NCBI RefSeq assembly: GCF_027925305.1
Contig: NZ_BSDR01000001.1
Span: 337,001-401,000 of the forward strand
Direction of reading: 5' to 3'
DNA length: 64,000 nt
From: Desulforhabdus amnigena
GTDB taxonomy: Bacteria; Desulfobacterota; Syntrophobacteria; Syntrophobacterales; Syntrophobacteraceae
Shown: piece by piece, positions 26,692 to 36,208 of the stretch
How the letters are laid out: each line of letters opens with the position of its first letter
How positions within the stretch are numbered: the first letter of the stretch is position 1
The notes under the pieces: model-generated
Seen by the model: the letters and a program-made list of their open reading frames with translations, nothing else
What the model was told of the DNA's origin: nothing
Database searches by the model: none
Translations under genes and position numbers: made by a program

Positions 26692-27932
26692 GACACCTCT
26701 TCTCCCCGTTTGAAGACTTTCACTATGGGAGAGACGCCTGCACGGTAGGGCAGGATAGCGGGGGTCTTTCCGTCCAGAAGAAGAAAATCGGCCGATTTCC
26801 CCACATCCAGACTACCTACGGTTTCAGCCATATTCAAAGCATAAGCCGCATTCAGTGTCGCCGCCACTAGCGCTTCGTTAACAGTCATGTGCATATTGTA
26901 GACTGCCAGGCCAATGACGAAAGGCATGGATTCCGTGTAGGAGGAGCCTGGATTGCAATCGGTGGCGAGAGCCAACGGAAGACCCATTTCGACCATTTTC
27001 CGCGCCGGTGCATATCCTTTGCGCATGCTGTAAGCCGTTGCGGGAAGGAGGACTCCGATGACTCCCCGTGCTGCCATGGCCTGAAGGTTTTCTTCGCCTG
27101 CAGCGAGGAGATGGTCGGCGGATGTGGCCTGGAGTTCAGCTGCAAGCGCCGATGCTCCCGGGTCATGTATTTCATCGGTGTGCATTTTGATCTCGAGCCC
27201 CGCACCCTTTGCCGCCTCCAGAATCCGTCTGCTCTCAGCCAAGGGAAAAATCCCTTCTTCGCAAAAGACATCGCAAAACCTGGCGATCCCTTGCTTCGCG
27301 ACGGCCGGGATCATTTCCTCGATGACGAGTTCGGCATATCCCCCAGGATCATGCGCGTACTCTTCCGCAATGGCATGGGCCCCCAGGAAGGTGGCCACCA
27401 CGTCCAGGGGAGTTTCCCTTCCCACACGATCGATGGTTTGCAGCATTCGAAGTTCGGTGGTGGTGTTCAAGCCATAACCGCTCTTGATTTCAAGGGTGGT
27501 AGTGCCCAAACGCAGGGCGGAAAGGGCGTGCTTGAGGGTAGCTGAAAAGAGTTCTTCATCGGACGCGGCCCGCACTGCGCGTACAGAGGATAGAATGCCT
27601 CCACCCTGTTGAAGGATTTCCAGGTAGTCCGCACCTTGCAGGCGCATGAGAAATTCTTCTTCCCTTGGAACGGTGAAGCACATGTGTGTATGAGGGTCCA
27701 CGAAACCGGGAATAAGACAGAGTCCCCGGCAGTCTATTTCCTGGTTGACCTCACCCGGAGAGAGGGATGCGAAAACTTCCTCTTCCGTGCCCACATTCTT
27801 TATCGTGCCATTTAGGCAGTAGAGAGCGCCGCGTTCGAAAACCTGGACATCTCCCTGTTTGCTTCCAGACAGGGGAATTCCCCGGTCAATGGGTGTCGTG
27901 ATGCGTGCGTTCCTGAAGAGCTTTCGTATCAT
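26688..27932 (-). CDS. hutI: Imidazolonepropionase
   Basis: 414 residues of the amidohydrolase superfamily. GFVDPHTHMCF gives the metal-binding HxH; further ligands are in the EIKMHTDEIHD and ATDCNPGS motifs. It hydrolyses 4-imidazolone-5-propanoate to N-formimino-L-glutamate in histidine degradation. It overlaps the upstream truncated formimidoyltransferase gene and the downstream fchA by 4 bases each. Histidase and urocanase genes are not in the window. Confidence 0.93.
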   Translation of the reverse strand: MIRKLFRNARITTPIDRGIPLSGSKQGDVQVFERGALYCLNGTIKNVGTEEEVFASLSPGEVNQEIDCRGLCLIPGFVDPHTHMCFTVPREEEFLMRLQGADYLEILQQGGGILSSVRAVRAASDEELFSATLKHALSALRLGTTTLEIKSGYGLNTTTELRMLQTIDRVGRETPLDVVATFLGAHAIAEEYAHDPGGYAELVIEEMIPAVAKQGIARFCDVFCEEGIFPLAESRRILEAAKGAGLEIKMHTDEIHDPGASALAAELQATSADHLLAAGEENLQAMAARGVIGVLLPATAYSMRKGYAPARKMVEMGLPLALATDCNPGSSYTESMPFVIGLAVYNMHMTVNEALVAATLNAAYALNMAETVGSLDVGKSADFLLLDGKTPAILPYRAGVSPIVKVFKRGEEVS

Positions 27933-28276
27933 GCTTCATCCTCTCCCAGCATTTCCAGCAACCGCATTTCAATGATCTGATCTGGGTCGAAACCGGAAAT
28001 CTGCATGTAGTGAGCTGTACTTTCCAGGAGGGCTATGGCGGGAACCATTCCATAGATCTCCGTTTCCACGATGGCGACTCCCCACCTTTGAGCTTCCATG
28101 CGTACGAGTTCCAAAACCCTGTAGAGAGCATTCCTTTCATAATCCACAATGTTCATGCTTACCTGGACGCATCCCCGTTCCTGCAGAGCGACCCCCATGG
28201 CCTTCACATGAGCCAATTTCTTGCATCCTTGGCCATGATGGCTACCTCTCCGGTTTGGAACATCGCCTGATTTCAT
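27929..28276 (-). pseudogene. Truncated glutamate formimidoyltransferase (C-terminal domain only)
   Basis: The frame contains only the C-terminal part of the formimidoyltransferase: VKAMGVALQERGCVQVSMNI, VDYERNALYRVLELVRMEA and VETEIYGMVPAIALLEST, with a QISGFDPDQIIEMRLLEML end. The normal protein is about 300 residues; the whole N-terminal folate/substrate domain is missing. The first 25 codons do not fit the family, and a neighbouring frame reads MAKDARNW, so a frameshift or deletion lies near 28220. It is still coupled to hutI by a 4-base overlap. Confidence 0.8.
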
Positions 28277-28325
28277 GTTTCAGTTCCCGAAGACAGGTGC
28301 TCACCAGCGTTGGAGTCCAGGTCTC

Positions 28326-29321
28326 TTACTTCAACCCACAAATGATTCCCGAATCGCTGGAGCCCTGGAAAGGAAGTCGGTGAATTTCCCTTATCCCGGC
28401 CTGAGCGAGCATGTCCATGATTTCCCGTTCCGAATAGGATTGACCGTTGGTGGTTCCCAGCAACATGTTGAGAGAGAAAAGAGCGGGGAAGACGGGGCCG
28501 TCCATGGTGTCGTTCAAAATGAATTCGTGAATGAGAATCATACCCCCGGGTTGGAGAACCGAAGCGGCTTTCTTGACAATCGTTCGACAATCTTCGGGTC
28601 CTTCGGCATGGAGAATTTGGGAGAGCCAGGCTACATCGTATGTTCCCTCGATATTCTTTTCCAGGAAATTGCCTTCCATGAAATCGATACGGTCGGAAAG
28701 CCCGAATGCGGCGATGGTTTTTTGCGCAAAGGGCCTCGTAGTGGGAAGATCGTACACAGTGGCTCGGAGCTGAGGATTGTGCTTGCAGAAATGAATGGCG
28801 TAGGTTCCGGGACCGCCGCCGAGATCCAGGAGGTGTTTGCGGCCGCTGAGATCGATCTGGGGAACCAGCTGCGGAGCCAGATTCATGGCCATGTTGAACA
28901 TTCCCATGAGGAAACTCTCCCGGCGTTCATCATCGGAGAATGCCGACCTGGTTCGCACCGGCCTCCCCGTTTGTACCGCCTGATTCAGTTTGGACCAGGA
29001 TTCCATCAAATGATGATGGTGCATGATGATATGGCCGATGTATCGAGGTGAATTCCTGGAAAGAAAAGATTTGCCCGTAGAGGTATTGGCATACCGGTCG
29101 CCTTTTTTTGCCAAAAGCTGCATGGATGCCAGGGCGTTGAGCAACATGGTCACGGCCCTTTCATCCGTTTGCGTTTTTTGAGCGATTTCTCCGGCCGTGA
29201 GTGTTTCCTCTCCGATTGCCGTGAAGATGCCGAGTTTGACCCCTGCGTGCAGCGCACATGTTTTCCAGTAATAACCGGACAGCTCAAGGAGCTCTCCGGG
29301 ATTCCATTCTTTTTCGTTCAT
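28326..29321 (-). CDS. O-methyltransferase family 2 (hydroxyindole/acetylserotonin-type) protein
   Basis: 331 residues: an N-terminal winged-helix dimerisation domain (AGVKLGIFTAIGEETLTAGE) followed by a SAM domain with HLLDLGGGPGTYAIHF, YDVAWLSQILHAEG and PGGMILIHEFIL. This family in bacteria methylates hydroxyls of small aromatics or porphyrin/bacteriochlorophyll-type substrates; the target is unknown. AGGAG is 7 bases before the ATG. It is just upstream of the broken formimidoyltransferase on the same strand, possibly brought there by the deletion. Confidence 0.85.
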   Translation of the reverse strand: MNEKEWNPGELLELSGYYWKTCALHAGVKLGIFTAIGEETLTAGEIAQKTQTDERAVTMLLNALASMQLLAKKGDRYANTSTGKSFLSRNSPRYIGHIIMHHHHLMESWSKLNQAVQTGRPVRTRSAFSDDERRESFLMGMFNMAMNLAPQLVPQIDLSGRKHLLDLGGGPGTYAIHFCKHNPQLRATVYDLPTTRPFAQKTIAAFGLSDRIDFMEGNFLEKNIEGTYDVAWLSQILHAEGPEDCRTIVKKAASVLQPGGMILIHEFILNDTMDGPVFPALFSLNMLLGTTNGQSYSEREIMDMLAQAGIREIHRLPFQGSSDSGIICGLK

Positions 29322-29777
29322 AGATATACTCCTTTCACTGAAAGGATCCTTTTTCTGAATCGACTTGTCCCACAGAGCGAATCGATCTTTTCCCCATCAA
29401 TATAGAAACGATTCCGACAAACTCAATGCGGATTGCGGCGGCAATTCCTCTGTTCACGGTCGGTTGTAAATATTATATTACCGTCAAAATACGCCGTCTG
29501 CAGGTCGGGATTCCTCTCCCGACGCTGGATGCCGGGTTTCCAAACCCGACCGGCGCTTTTCATGGTTGGAGGTGAATGTTTCGGGATGTTCATGTCATGT
29601 TCAGTCTGTAGGTATATGGGAGTTGACAGATTTTAATATCCCGTTATTCACCACGGAGACACGGAGGGACGGAGAAGAATTTGGAATTCTTGTGGAATCC
29701 CTCTTTGGTAAATGGGGATTTCAAGAGCGACTCACCCCCTGTTCATTCTCTGAGTCCCTTGGAAGGAGCAGCCGGGA
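29322..29777. other. Divergent intergenic region with hairpins and a dispersed repeat
   Basis: Bases about 29500-29560 hold two hairpins (GTCGGG...CCCGAC and CGGGTTTCCAAACCCG). Bases 29618-29739 are a dispersed repeat. No gene is seen. Confidence 0.5.
29618..29739 (+). repeat. Dispersed intergenic repeat, copy 1
   Basis: Shares with 48683-48820 the start GGGAGTTG.C.GATT.TAATATCC, the core GAGACACGGA.GG.ACGGAG, then TTTGGAATTCTT.TGG.ATCC and the end ATTTCAAGAGCGACTCAC. This copy lacks the inner CTCTGTGCCTCCGTG part present in the other. Confidence 0.8.
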
Positions 29778-30992
29778 ATGGCTGAGGAAGATCTTTCAAA
29801 ACTGCGCATTGAAAAGGCTTCGGTTTCTGCTCGCCGTATAAAAAGAAAGCGGTATGGGTTCCTGATTTTTGCGGTTCTGCTTCTAGCGGGGGGAGTGCTC
29901 CTCTATCGGACCGGGGTTCTCTTGCCGGCGGTGGATGTGCGCGTCACCAGTGTCCAGAAGATATATCCCTCTCAGACCTTTACACTTCTCAATGCGAGCG
30001 GCTATGTGGTGGCTCAGCGAAAAGCGGCCCTGGCTTCCAAAATCACGGGGCGGCTCATCTACCTTGCCGTAGAAGAGGGGAGCGAGATCAAGGAAGGGGA
30101 CCTTGTCGCCCGGCTGGAAAATGAAGATGCTCATGCGGCGCGGGATAGGGCGAAAGCCAACGTGGAAGTGGCGCGGCTCAATTTGAATGAAGCGCGAGCC
30201 GAATTGGAAGATGCCCGCAGTTCTTATGCCCGCAGGAAGAGGGTGGTGGAGAAGGGAATGGTTTCGGAGCTGGAGCTCGATGCCGCTGAGGCGCGCTACA
30301 AAAAAGCGGTTGCCGTTCTGGCAGCGAGGGAGTCGGCGCTGATAGCCAGTCAGGCGGCTTTAAAGGAAGCTCAGGTTACCGTGGAATATGCCTCGATCCG
30401 TTCCCCTTTCGATGCGGTCGTTCTCACGAAAGATGCCGATGTGGGCGATATCGTGACTCCCCTGGGAGCGGCCGCCAATGCCAAGGCTGCTGTCGTTTCC
30501 ATCGCGGACATGGATTCGCTGCAGGTGGAGGCGGATGTTTCTGAATCCAACATAGAACAAGTCCGCGTGGGGCAACCCTGTGAAATCGAATTGGATGCGT
30601 TTCCAAATGAACGTTTCAAAGGGCACGTGCATATGATTGTCCCGACGGCCGATCGCAGCAAGGCCTCGATCATGGTGAAGGTGGCCTTCGAGAAGAGGGA
30701 CCCGCGCATTCTCCCCGAGATGAGCGCCAAGGTCGCTTTTCTTGCCCGTGACATTGAAGAGGGCGAGGAAAAACCTGTAACCGCTGTTTTGTCGCAGGCT
30801 GTTGCCGAACTGGAAAGGGAACCCTTCGTTTTTGTGCTGAAGGACAACCGTGCGGAAAAGAGATCGGTTCGGGTCGGCAGAGCGCTTGGGAGCTACAACG
30901 AGATAGTCGATGGAGTGAAGGTGGGCGATAAAGTGGTTCTGGAGCCCGGTAAGCTGAAAGATGGTGCCAAGGTCAGTATTCTGGAAGGATAG
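29778..30992 (+). CDS. HlyD/MacA-like periplasmic adaptor of an ABC exporter
   Basis: 404 residues with a short cytoplasmic N-terminus, one membrane anchor (about 27-45), a lipoyl/barrel-sandwich half (GYVVAQRKAALASKITGRLI), a long coiled-coil hairpin (AKANVEVARLNLNEARAELE), then the beta-barrel and C-terminal parts. It bridges inner-membrane ABC components to an outer-membrane channel. GGAG is 9 bases before the ATG. It is the first gene of a four-gene operon with no outer membrane channel gene. Confidence 0.9.
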   Translation: MAEEDLSKLRIEKASVSARRIKRKRYGFLIFAVLLLAGGVLLYRTGVLLPAVDVRVTSVQKIYPSQTFTLLNASGYVVAQRKAALASKITGRLIYLAVEEGSEIKEGDLVARLENEDAHAARDRAKANVEVARLNLNEARAELEDARSSYARRKRVVEKGMVSELELDAAEARYKKAVAVLAARESALIASQAALKEAQVTVEYASIRSPFDAVVLTKDADVGDIVTPLGAAANAKAAVVSIADMDSLQVEADVSESNIEQVRVGQPCEIELDAFPNERFKGHVHMIVPTADRSKASIMVKVAFEKRDPRILPEMSAKVAFLARDIEEGEEKPVTAVLSQAVAELEREPFVFVLKDNRAEKRSVRVGRALGSYNEIVDGVKVGDKVVLEPGKLKDGAKVSILEG

Positions 30993-31706
30993 ATGAAAGA
31001 GAAAATGCCCCTGGTTGAAATCAAGGGTCTGTGCAAGTCTTACCGGCGCGGAAACCAGGTCATTCCTGTGTTGGAGGGTATTACCCTCAATATCGAAGAA
31101 GGAGAATTCCTTGCCCTCATGGGGCCTTCGGGGTCAGGAAAGAGTACCCTTCTGAACCTCATCGCTGGTCTGGACCATGCGGATGGTGGAACGATCCTTG
31201 TGGCGGGTGAGGACGTCACGTCGCTCAACGAAGCGGAACTTGCCGCCTGGCGCGCCGGCAATGTGGGATTCATTTTTCAGTTTTACAACCTGATTCCCGT
31301 ACTCACGGCTTTTGAAAACGTCGAACTGCCCCTCCTTCTCACCAATCTCTCCAGGAGGGAACGGCGCCGTCATGTGGAAACGGCGCTCCAGCTGGTAAGC
31401 CTTCAAGACCGCATGGATCATTATCCCGGGCAACTTTCGGGGGGGCAGCAGCAGAGGGTGGCCATCGCCCGGGCGGTGGTTTCGGACCCGACAATCCTTG
31501 TGGCGGACGAGCCGACGGGAGATCTCGACCGTGCTTCCGCCGAAGATGTCTTGAAGCTCATGGACCGCCTCAGTGATGATCTGGGAAAAACCATCATCAT
31601 GGTGACCCATGATCCTCGTGCGGCCAGGAGGGCTCATTCCATGAAATTCCTGGATAAAGGCGTGCTCGCCGATGCTCCTGAAACTACTCTTTCGGAACTC
31701 TTTTAG
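30993..31706 (+). CDS. MacB/LolD-type ABC ATPase
   Basis: 237 residues: Walker A GPSGSGKSTLLNLIAG, Q-loop FIFQFYNLIPVLTAFENVEL typical of the MacB/LolD/FtsE group, signature LSGGQQQRVAIARA and Walker B ILVADEPTGDLD. It follows the adaptor with no gap and overlaps the next gene by 35 bases. It powers the paired FtsX-like permeases. Confidence 0.93.
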   Translation: MKEKMPLVEIKGLCKSYRRGNQVIPVLEGITLNIEEGEFLALMGPSGSGKSTLLNLIAGLDHADGGTILVAGEDVTSLNEAELAAWRAGNVGFIFQFYNLIPVLTAFENVELPLLLTNLSRRERRRHVETALQLVSLQDRMDHYPGQLSGGQQQRVAIARAVVSDPTILVADEPTGDLDRASAEDVLKLMDRLSDDLGKTIIMVTHDPRAARRAHSMKFLDKGVLADAPETTLSELF

Positions 31707-32826
31707 ACACAAGCTCCGAACGATCCTCACCATATCCGGAATCTGTGTGGCGATTCTCGCTTTCGGCATGCTGCGCACCGTCATTAGCGCATGGTATGCC
31801 GGAGTGGAAGCCTCATCGGCCAACCGCCTGGTGATTCGAAATTCCATATCCCTGGTCTTTTCCCTGCCGCTTTCCTACCGGGAAAAAATCCGAAGCGTGG
31901 AAGGGGTTCAGCTCGTTTCTTACGGGAACTGGTTTGGGGGAGTCTACATCACGGAAAAGAATTTTTTCGCCAACTTCGCCGTGGAACCGAGGGGTTACAT
32001 GGCTCTCTATCCGGAGTATATTCTTTCCCCGGATCAGGAGGAAGCTTTTTTCAGGGATCGAAAAGCTTGTGTGGTGGGCCGGAAACTGGCAAGGCGGTTC
32101 GGATGGAAAATCGGAGACAACATTCCACTGAAAGGCACGATTTTCCCCGGCAACTGGGAGTTTGTTCTTCGGGGAATTTACCGCGGGAAGGATGCCACCA
32201 TCGATGAAAACCAGTTCTTTTTTCATTGGTCCTACCTCAATGAAACCCTAAAAAAGACGCAGCCCCGAAGAGCGGATCAGGTCGGCTTTTACATCGTCGA
32301 TGTGGCCAATGCCGATATGGCTGCTCAAACAGCGGATAACATCGACCGGATGTTCAAGAATTCCTTTGCGGAAACCCTCACCGAGACTGAAAAAGCGTTC
32401 CAAATGGGTTTCGTTTCCCTGAGCCAGGCGATCATCACCGCTATAAGGCTGGTGTCCCTGGTGGTGATCGTGATCATTCTGGCCGTAATGGCGAACACTA
32501 TGGCCATGTCTGTGCGGGAGCGGATGCATGAGTACGCCGTGTTCAAGACCCTGGGGTTTGGGGGAGGATACATTGGCGGGCTCATTCTGGGAGAGTCGCT
32601 CGTCATCTCATGCATGGGGGGAGCCCTGGGAATCCTGCTCACTTTCCCTGCGGCGCATGTCTTTTCCAGGGCAGTGGGGGATTTCTTTCCCGTTTTCAAT
32701 GTGGCGGAAGAGACCATCTATCTGGATATTCTCGCTTCATTCCTTGTGGGTATCCTGGCGGCCATTTTTCCCATGTGGCGCGCCATGTCCGTGCGCATTG
32801 CCGAGGGGATACGAAGGATTGCCTGA
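31672..32826 (+). CDS. FtsX/MacB-like ABC permease (first of two)
   Basis: 384 residues: one N-terminal helix, a large periplasmic (MacB_PCD-like) domain, then three C-terminal helices with VRERMHEYAVFKTLGFGGGY, the FtsX-domain coupling helix. It starts inside the ATPase gene. It ends 0 bases before the second permease, so the complex is probably a heterodimer. Confidence 0.9.
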   Translation: MLLKLLFRNSFRHKLRTILTISGICVAILAFGMLRTVISAWYAGVEASSANRLVIRNSISLVFSLPLSYREKIRSVEGVQLVSYGNWFGGVYITEKNFFANFAVEPRGYMALYPEYILSPDQEEAFFRDRKACVVGRKLARRFGWKIGDNIPLKGTIFPGNWEFVLRGIYRGKDATIDENQFFFHWSYLNETLKKTQPRRADQVGFYIVDVANADMAAQTADNIDRMFKNSFAETLTETEKAFQMGFVSLSQAIITAIRLVSLVVIVIILAVMANTMAMSVRERMHEYAVFKTLGFGGGYIGGLILGESLVISCMGGALGILLTFPAAHVFSRAVGDFFPVFNVAEETIYLDILASFLVGILAAIFPMWRAMSVRIAEGIRRIA

Positions 32827-33993
32827 ATGGAGCTTCTCTTTTTCTACAGCTTTCGAAACCTTCTGACGCGGCGGTTGACCACGGTTCTTACAGCTTCAGG
32901 CATGGCGCTGGTTGTATTTGCATTTGCCTCCATCGTCATGCTGGCGGAAGGGCTGCAGAAGACTCTCGTGCAAACGGGTTCTTACGACAACGTCATCGTG
33001 ATTCGGCGGGGCGCCGGATCTGAAGTTCAGAGTGGAGTGGAACGCAATCAGGCTGCCATTGTGGAAACTCAGCCGGAAGTTGCGATTGGAGATGACGGCC
33101 GGCGGCTTCTGGCAAAAGAGCTCGTGGTGCTCATCACATTGGAAAAACGGGGGACGGAAAGCAGATCCAATGTGGTGATCCGCGGAATTTCCGATACATC
33201 TCTTGTGCTGCGGCCACAGGTGAAGCTCGTTTCCGGGCGTCTTCCCCGGTCGGGGCTTTCAGAAATAATGGCAGGTCAAAGTGTCGCCAAACGCTTCAAA
33301 AACGTTGGACTCGGCGAAGAGATTTTTTTCGCCACGCGGTCGTGGACCATCGTTGGAATTTTCGATGCGGGTGAAACGGGCTTCAACTCGGAAATATGGG
33401 GGGATGTGGACCAGCTCATGCAGGGTTTCAGAAGACCCGTTTATTCTTCGGTCATTTTCAAGCTTCAGGATTCGTTGGAATTCGATACGGTCAAAGAACA
33501 TATCGAAGGAGACCCTCGGCTGACGCTCGAAGCCCGGCGTGAAACCAAATACTACGAAGATCAGTCGGCAGCCTTGGCCAAGTTTCTGAGAATTTTGGGA
33601 ATATCCCTCACCATCGTGTTTTCGTTTGGAGCCATCGTTGGTGCGATGATCACCATGTATTCGGCAGTGGCAAACAGGACCGCAGAAATCGGCACCCTGA
33701 GGGCATTGGGCTTTCAGCGAGGGAGCATTCTCCTGGCCTTTCTTCTGGAATCCCTCATTCTTGGACTTATGGGAGGCCTGGCGGGCCTCTTCTTCGCTTC
33801 GTTTCTTCAGTTTTTCACCATCTCGACCACAAACTTTCAGACCTTTTCCGAGCTGGCTTTCAGCTTTGCCCTCACTTCTCAGATCGTCTACCAGGCGCTC
33901 ATCTTTTCCCTGATCATGGGATTCGCCGGAGGCATCTTGCCCGCTTTTCGGGCCTCCAGGATGAATATCGTGGAGGCCCTCAGAGAGGCATAA
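32827..33993 (+). CDS. FtsX/MacB-like ABC permease (second of two)
   Basis: 388 residues with the same layout: N-terminal helix, periplasmic domain (SGVERNQAAIVETQPEV) and three C-terminal helices with ANRTAEIGTLRALGFQRGS. GFAGGILPAFRASRMNIVEA ends the FtsX domain. The MacAB mode suggests export of a lipid, peptide or siderophore from the periplasm rather than true membrane crossing. Confidence 0.9.
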   Translation: MELLFFYSFRNLLTRRLTTVLTASGMALVVFAFASIVMLAEGLQKTLVQTGSYDNVIVIRRGAGSEVQSGVERNQAAIVETQPEVAIGDDGRRLLAKELVVLITLEKRGTESRSNVVIRGISDTSLVLRPQVKLVSGRLPRSGLSEIMAGQSVAKRFKNVGLGEEIFFATRSWTIVGIFDAGETGFNSEIWGDVDQLMQGFRRPVYSSVIFKLQDSLEFDTVKEHIEGDPRLTLEARRETKYYEDQSAALAKFLRILGISLTIVFSFGAIVGAMITMYSAVANRTAEIGTLRALGFQRGSILLAFLLESLILGLMGGLAGLFFASFLQFFTISTTNFQTFSELAFSFALTSQIVYQALIFSLIMGFAGGILPAFRASRMNIVEALREA

Positions 33994-34005
33994 CGCATCG
34001 CACGG

Positions 34006-34821
34006 TTACCGGGAAGAAAACTTGGTGGAACGCATGAATTGCGAGTGCTTTTTCAGATCCTGCTGCAGATCGCCCATAGATTCGATGACCATGACAAGAG
34101 TGCCGGTATCCGCCCAATTGAAGAGTTCCTTAGCGGGGTCCAGCGGCAGAGTCACACAGCCGTGGGAGCAACGCGGCTCCGTGATGTCTCCCGCATGGAT
34201 CCAAACCACTTCATAGATCCTCAGTGCCCACGGCATCCACGCCGGGCGGCCGTATGAATTGGTATAGCTTCGGGAATAGTGATCCGGGTCCTTTTCCAGG
34301 ACCCTGTAAATTCCTGCAAGAGTCTCTTCGCCCTTCCTGCCGATGCAGATCTGCGTGTCTCCCCTGAGGGTGCCCCTTTCGTACCAGCCAATAAAGAAGT
34401 TCTCTTTGTCTATGAGAATAAACCTGGGAATGTCATGGATTTCGGGTATGTTCACGGGTAGGGGGGTCCAGTTTTTGTATGCGCGGAAATCGTTCGGAAC
34501 CTTCATGATGCGGCCGGTTCGCATATCGTCGGAAATATAATAGGGTGCTTTGGCATTCAACCGGGCGAGGATTTCCTTGCACCGGCTGACCGTCAATTCC
34601 GGGTCCGTTTCACAGGCCTGCGTCAGTTCATCTTCGGTCACGGTGCGTTTGGTCCACCCCTGGACGGGGATTTCCGGCACCACCTTCTTTTCGGTTTGGG
34701 TGACCACCGGAGGTGGGGTTTGAGAAACACGGGATTGATAAACCTCTTTTGTCCCACATCCCCACAAGAGTGTGCAACCCATCCAAATCACCAGCCACTT
34801 CCGTTCCAATAAGTTTTTCAT
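34006..34821 (-). CDS. L,D-transpeptidase (YkuD) lipoprotein
   Basis: 271 residues. Signal peptide ending in lipobox LLWGC. The YkuD domain shows VWIHAGDITEPRCSHGCVTL with the catalytic His and the SHGC cysteine. It forms 3-3 cross-links in peptidoglycan or attaches proteins to it. It is closely related to the 36992-37873 protein; both share ARLNAKAPYYI/ARLNGKASYYI and KVPNDF segments. It converges with the FtsX operon. Confidence 0.9.
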   Translation of the reverse strand: MKNLLERKWLVIWMGCTLLWGCGTKEVYQSRVSQTPPPVVTQTEKKVVPEIPVQGWTKRTVTEDELTQACETDPELTVSRCKEILARLNAKAPYYISDDMRTGRIMKVPNDFRAYKNWTPLPVNIPEIHDIPRFILIDKENFFIGWYERGTLRGDTQICIGRKGEETLAGIYRVLEKDPDHYSRSYTNSYGRPAWMPWALRIYEVVWIHAGDITEPRCSHGCVTLPLDPAKELFNWADTGTLVMVIESMGDLQQDLKKHSQFMRSTKFSSR

Positions 34822-35379
34822 CCCTTAAGCCCTTCCGTTAAACCCTTTTGTACAAAACTCCAGGTCTTCCGTGCCATTATCAGGAGTTTGTCCGCATCTC
34901 TCTACCTTTTAGCGGAGAGGCAATATAGCAAATTTTGAGGAATTCTCACGAAATTTTTGTCATTCAAGGGAGAAGAAAGAGAAGAACCGGGTGTGGCTTA
35001 CTTTCTTTTGAAAGGCATCATGGAGATACTCCGCTTGATTCCAAAGGGAAAATCACAGTCGACATAAGGCAACTCGGAGTCACGAACTTGACAGATGCCG
35101 GCGGGAGCCCTATAACTGGCCTAAATTGATTCTGCTTGAATGTACTTCTCAAATGTCGATTGGAAGTTTGATGTGAAGGGATTGGACTTCTCTTTGACGT
35201 CTTTTCATTTTTCGTTGAGAGTGCCCCGGTCATGGGGGATCAATGATCTGCATTTTTTGAGTCTTACAAGTCCTTTTTTTATGTAAAAAGAGTGGCCTAC
35301 TCTCGACCGTCGAGAGTTTGTTCTATGTCGTGTCACTGGACAGGATCTGAACGTGAACATAGAATCGAGGAGGTAAATC
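34822..35379. other. Intergenic region with palindrome
   Basis: 558 bases between divergent genes. ACTCTCGA-CCG-TCGAGAGT (35299-35317) is a short perfect palindrome upstream of the coiled-coil lipoprotein and could be an operator or weak hairpin. No gene is seen. Confidence 0.45.
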
Positions 35380-35847
35380 ATGAACAAAAGTAAATTATTT
35401 ATGATGCTTACAGTGTTCATTCTGAGTATGGGACTGTTTTGGGGCTGTGGTGAGAAGAAAGAGCCCGAGAAAACCACAACGACCGCTCCGACTGCTGTTA
35501 CTCCGGGTGAAGTGAAAAAAGAAGCCAAAGAAACGGTGGATAAGGCGACTGCACTCGTAAAACAGCAGAAGGAAGAGTACGAAAAGAAACTGCAGGCTGC
35601 CTTGGATGATTACAATAAAAAAATTGAAGAGTTAGACGCTAAGGCCGCAACCATTAAAGAGGAATCCAAGGCACAGTTTGCTAAAGAAATGGAAAAGCTG
35701 AAAGCAGAAGAGCAGGAATTGGCGAAGAAATTGACCGCTCTCAAGTCCGATACGGGGACGGGTTGGGAAAACATAAAAACCGGCCTGGATAATTCTTTGA
35801 ATGAGTTGAAAAAATCCTATGAGCAGGCTGCTTCTCATTTCAAATAA
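35380..35847 (+). CDS. Coiled-coil lipoprotein
   Basis: 155 residues: signal peptide with lipobox LFWGC, a Thr/Pro linker, then a long Lys/Glu-rich coiled coil (AKETVDKATALVKQQKEEYE). AGGAGG is 7 bases before the ATG. No family recognised; it resembles small envelope-spacer lipoproteins. Its proximity to peptidoglycan transpeptidases raises the possibility of covalent wall linkage, but no terminal Lys motif like Lpp is seen (it ends SHFK). Confidence 0.7.
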   Translation: MNKSKLFMMLTVFILSMGLFWGCGEKKEPEKTTTTAPTAVTPGEVKKEAKETVDKATALVKQQKEEYEKKLQAALDDYNKKIEELDAKAATIKEESKAQFAKEMEKLKAEEQELAKKLTALKSDTGTGWENIKTGLDNSLNELKKSYEQAASHFK

Positions 35848-35856
35848 CCTCAATGA

Positions 35857-35968
35857 AGAACCTATCCGAAAACCCCTTGTGGACTTTGCGACACCCCCCT
35901 TAGTCCCCCTCGAGGGGGGAATTGAAGGGGGGTGTCTGCTGCCGAGGAATGTTTTCGGATAGGCTCTA
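35857..35968 (-). repeat. MITE-like palindromic repeat, copy 2
   Basis: Opposite orientation to 13840-13953. Terminal repeats AAGAACCTATCCGAAAACC at the left and the complement of TTTAGAGCCTATCCGAAAAC at the right. The inner part is a G/C-run palindrome around CTCGAG. Confidence 0.85.
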
Positions 35969-36075
35969 AACAGGGCGGTTACAACGAAGGATGAAATTCG
36001 CATCTCGCAGGAGCGTGTGATTTTGCCTGTTGATTGTCGTGGGCAAGGGGCGTTTCTGCAGATAATTTCAAAAAG

Positions 36076-36113
36076 CCATGGGGATTCAAAAGAATCCTCC
36101 CCATGGTTTTTTT
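36076..36113 (+). terminator. Bidirectional intrinsic terminator
   Basis: Stem CCATGGGGATTC / GAAT...CCCCATGG with a small bulge, followed by seven T on the plus strand and five T on the minus strand. It separates convergent genes. Confidence 0.75.
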
Positions 36114-36208
36114 GTGTATGCTGAAAAAGATGTCAGAGAAACGACGTGTTTTGGGTTGGAGCGGACACGCCGCCTCATGGGACTGCCGCCTTTTCCTTCA
36201 GCAAGAAA

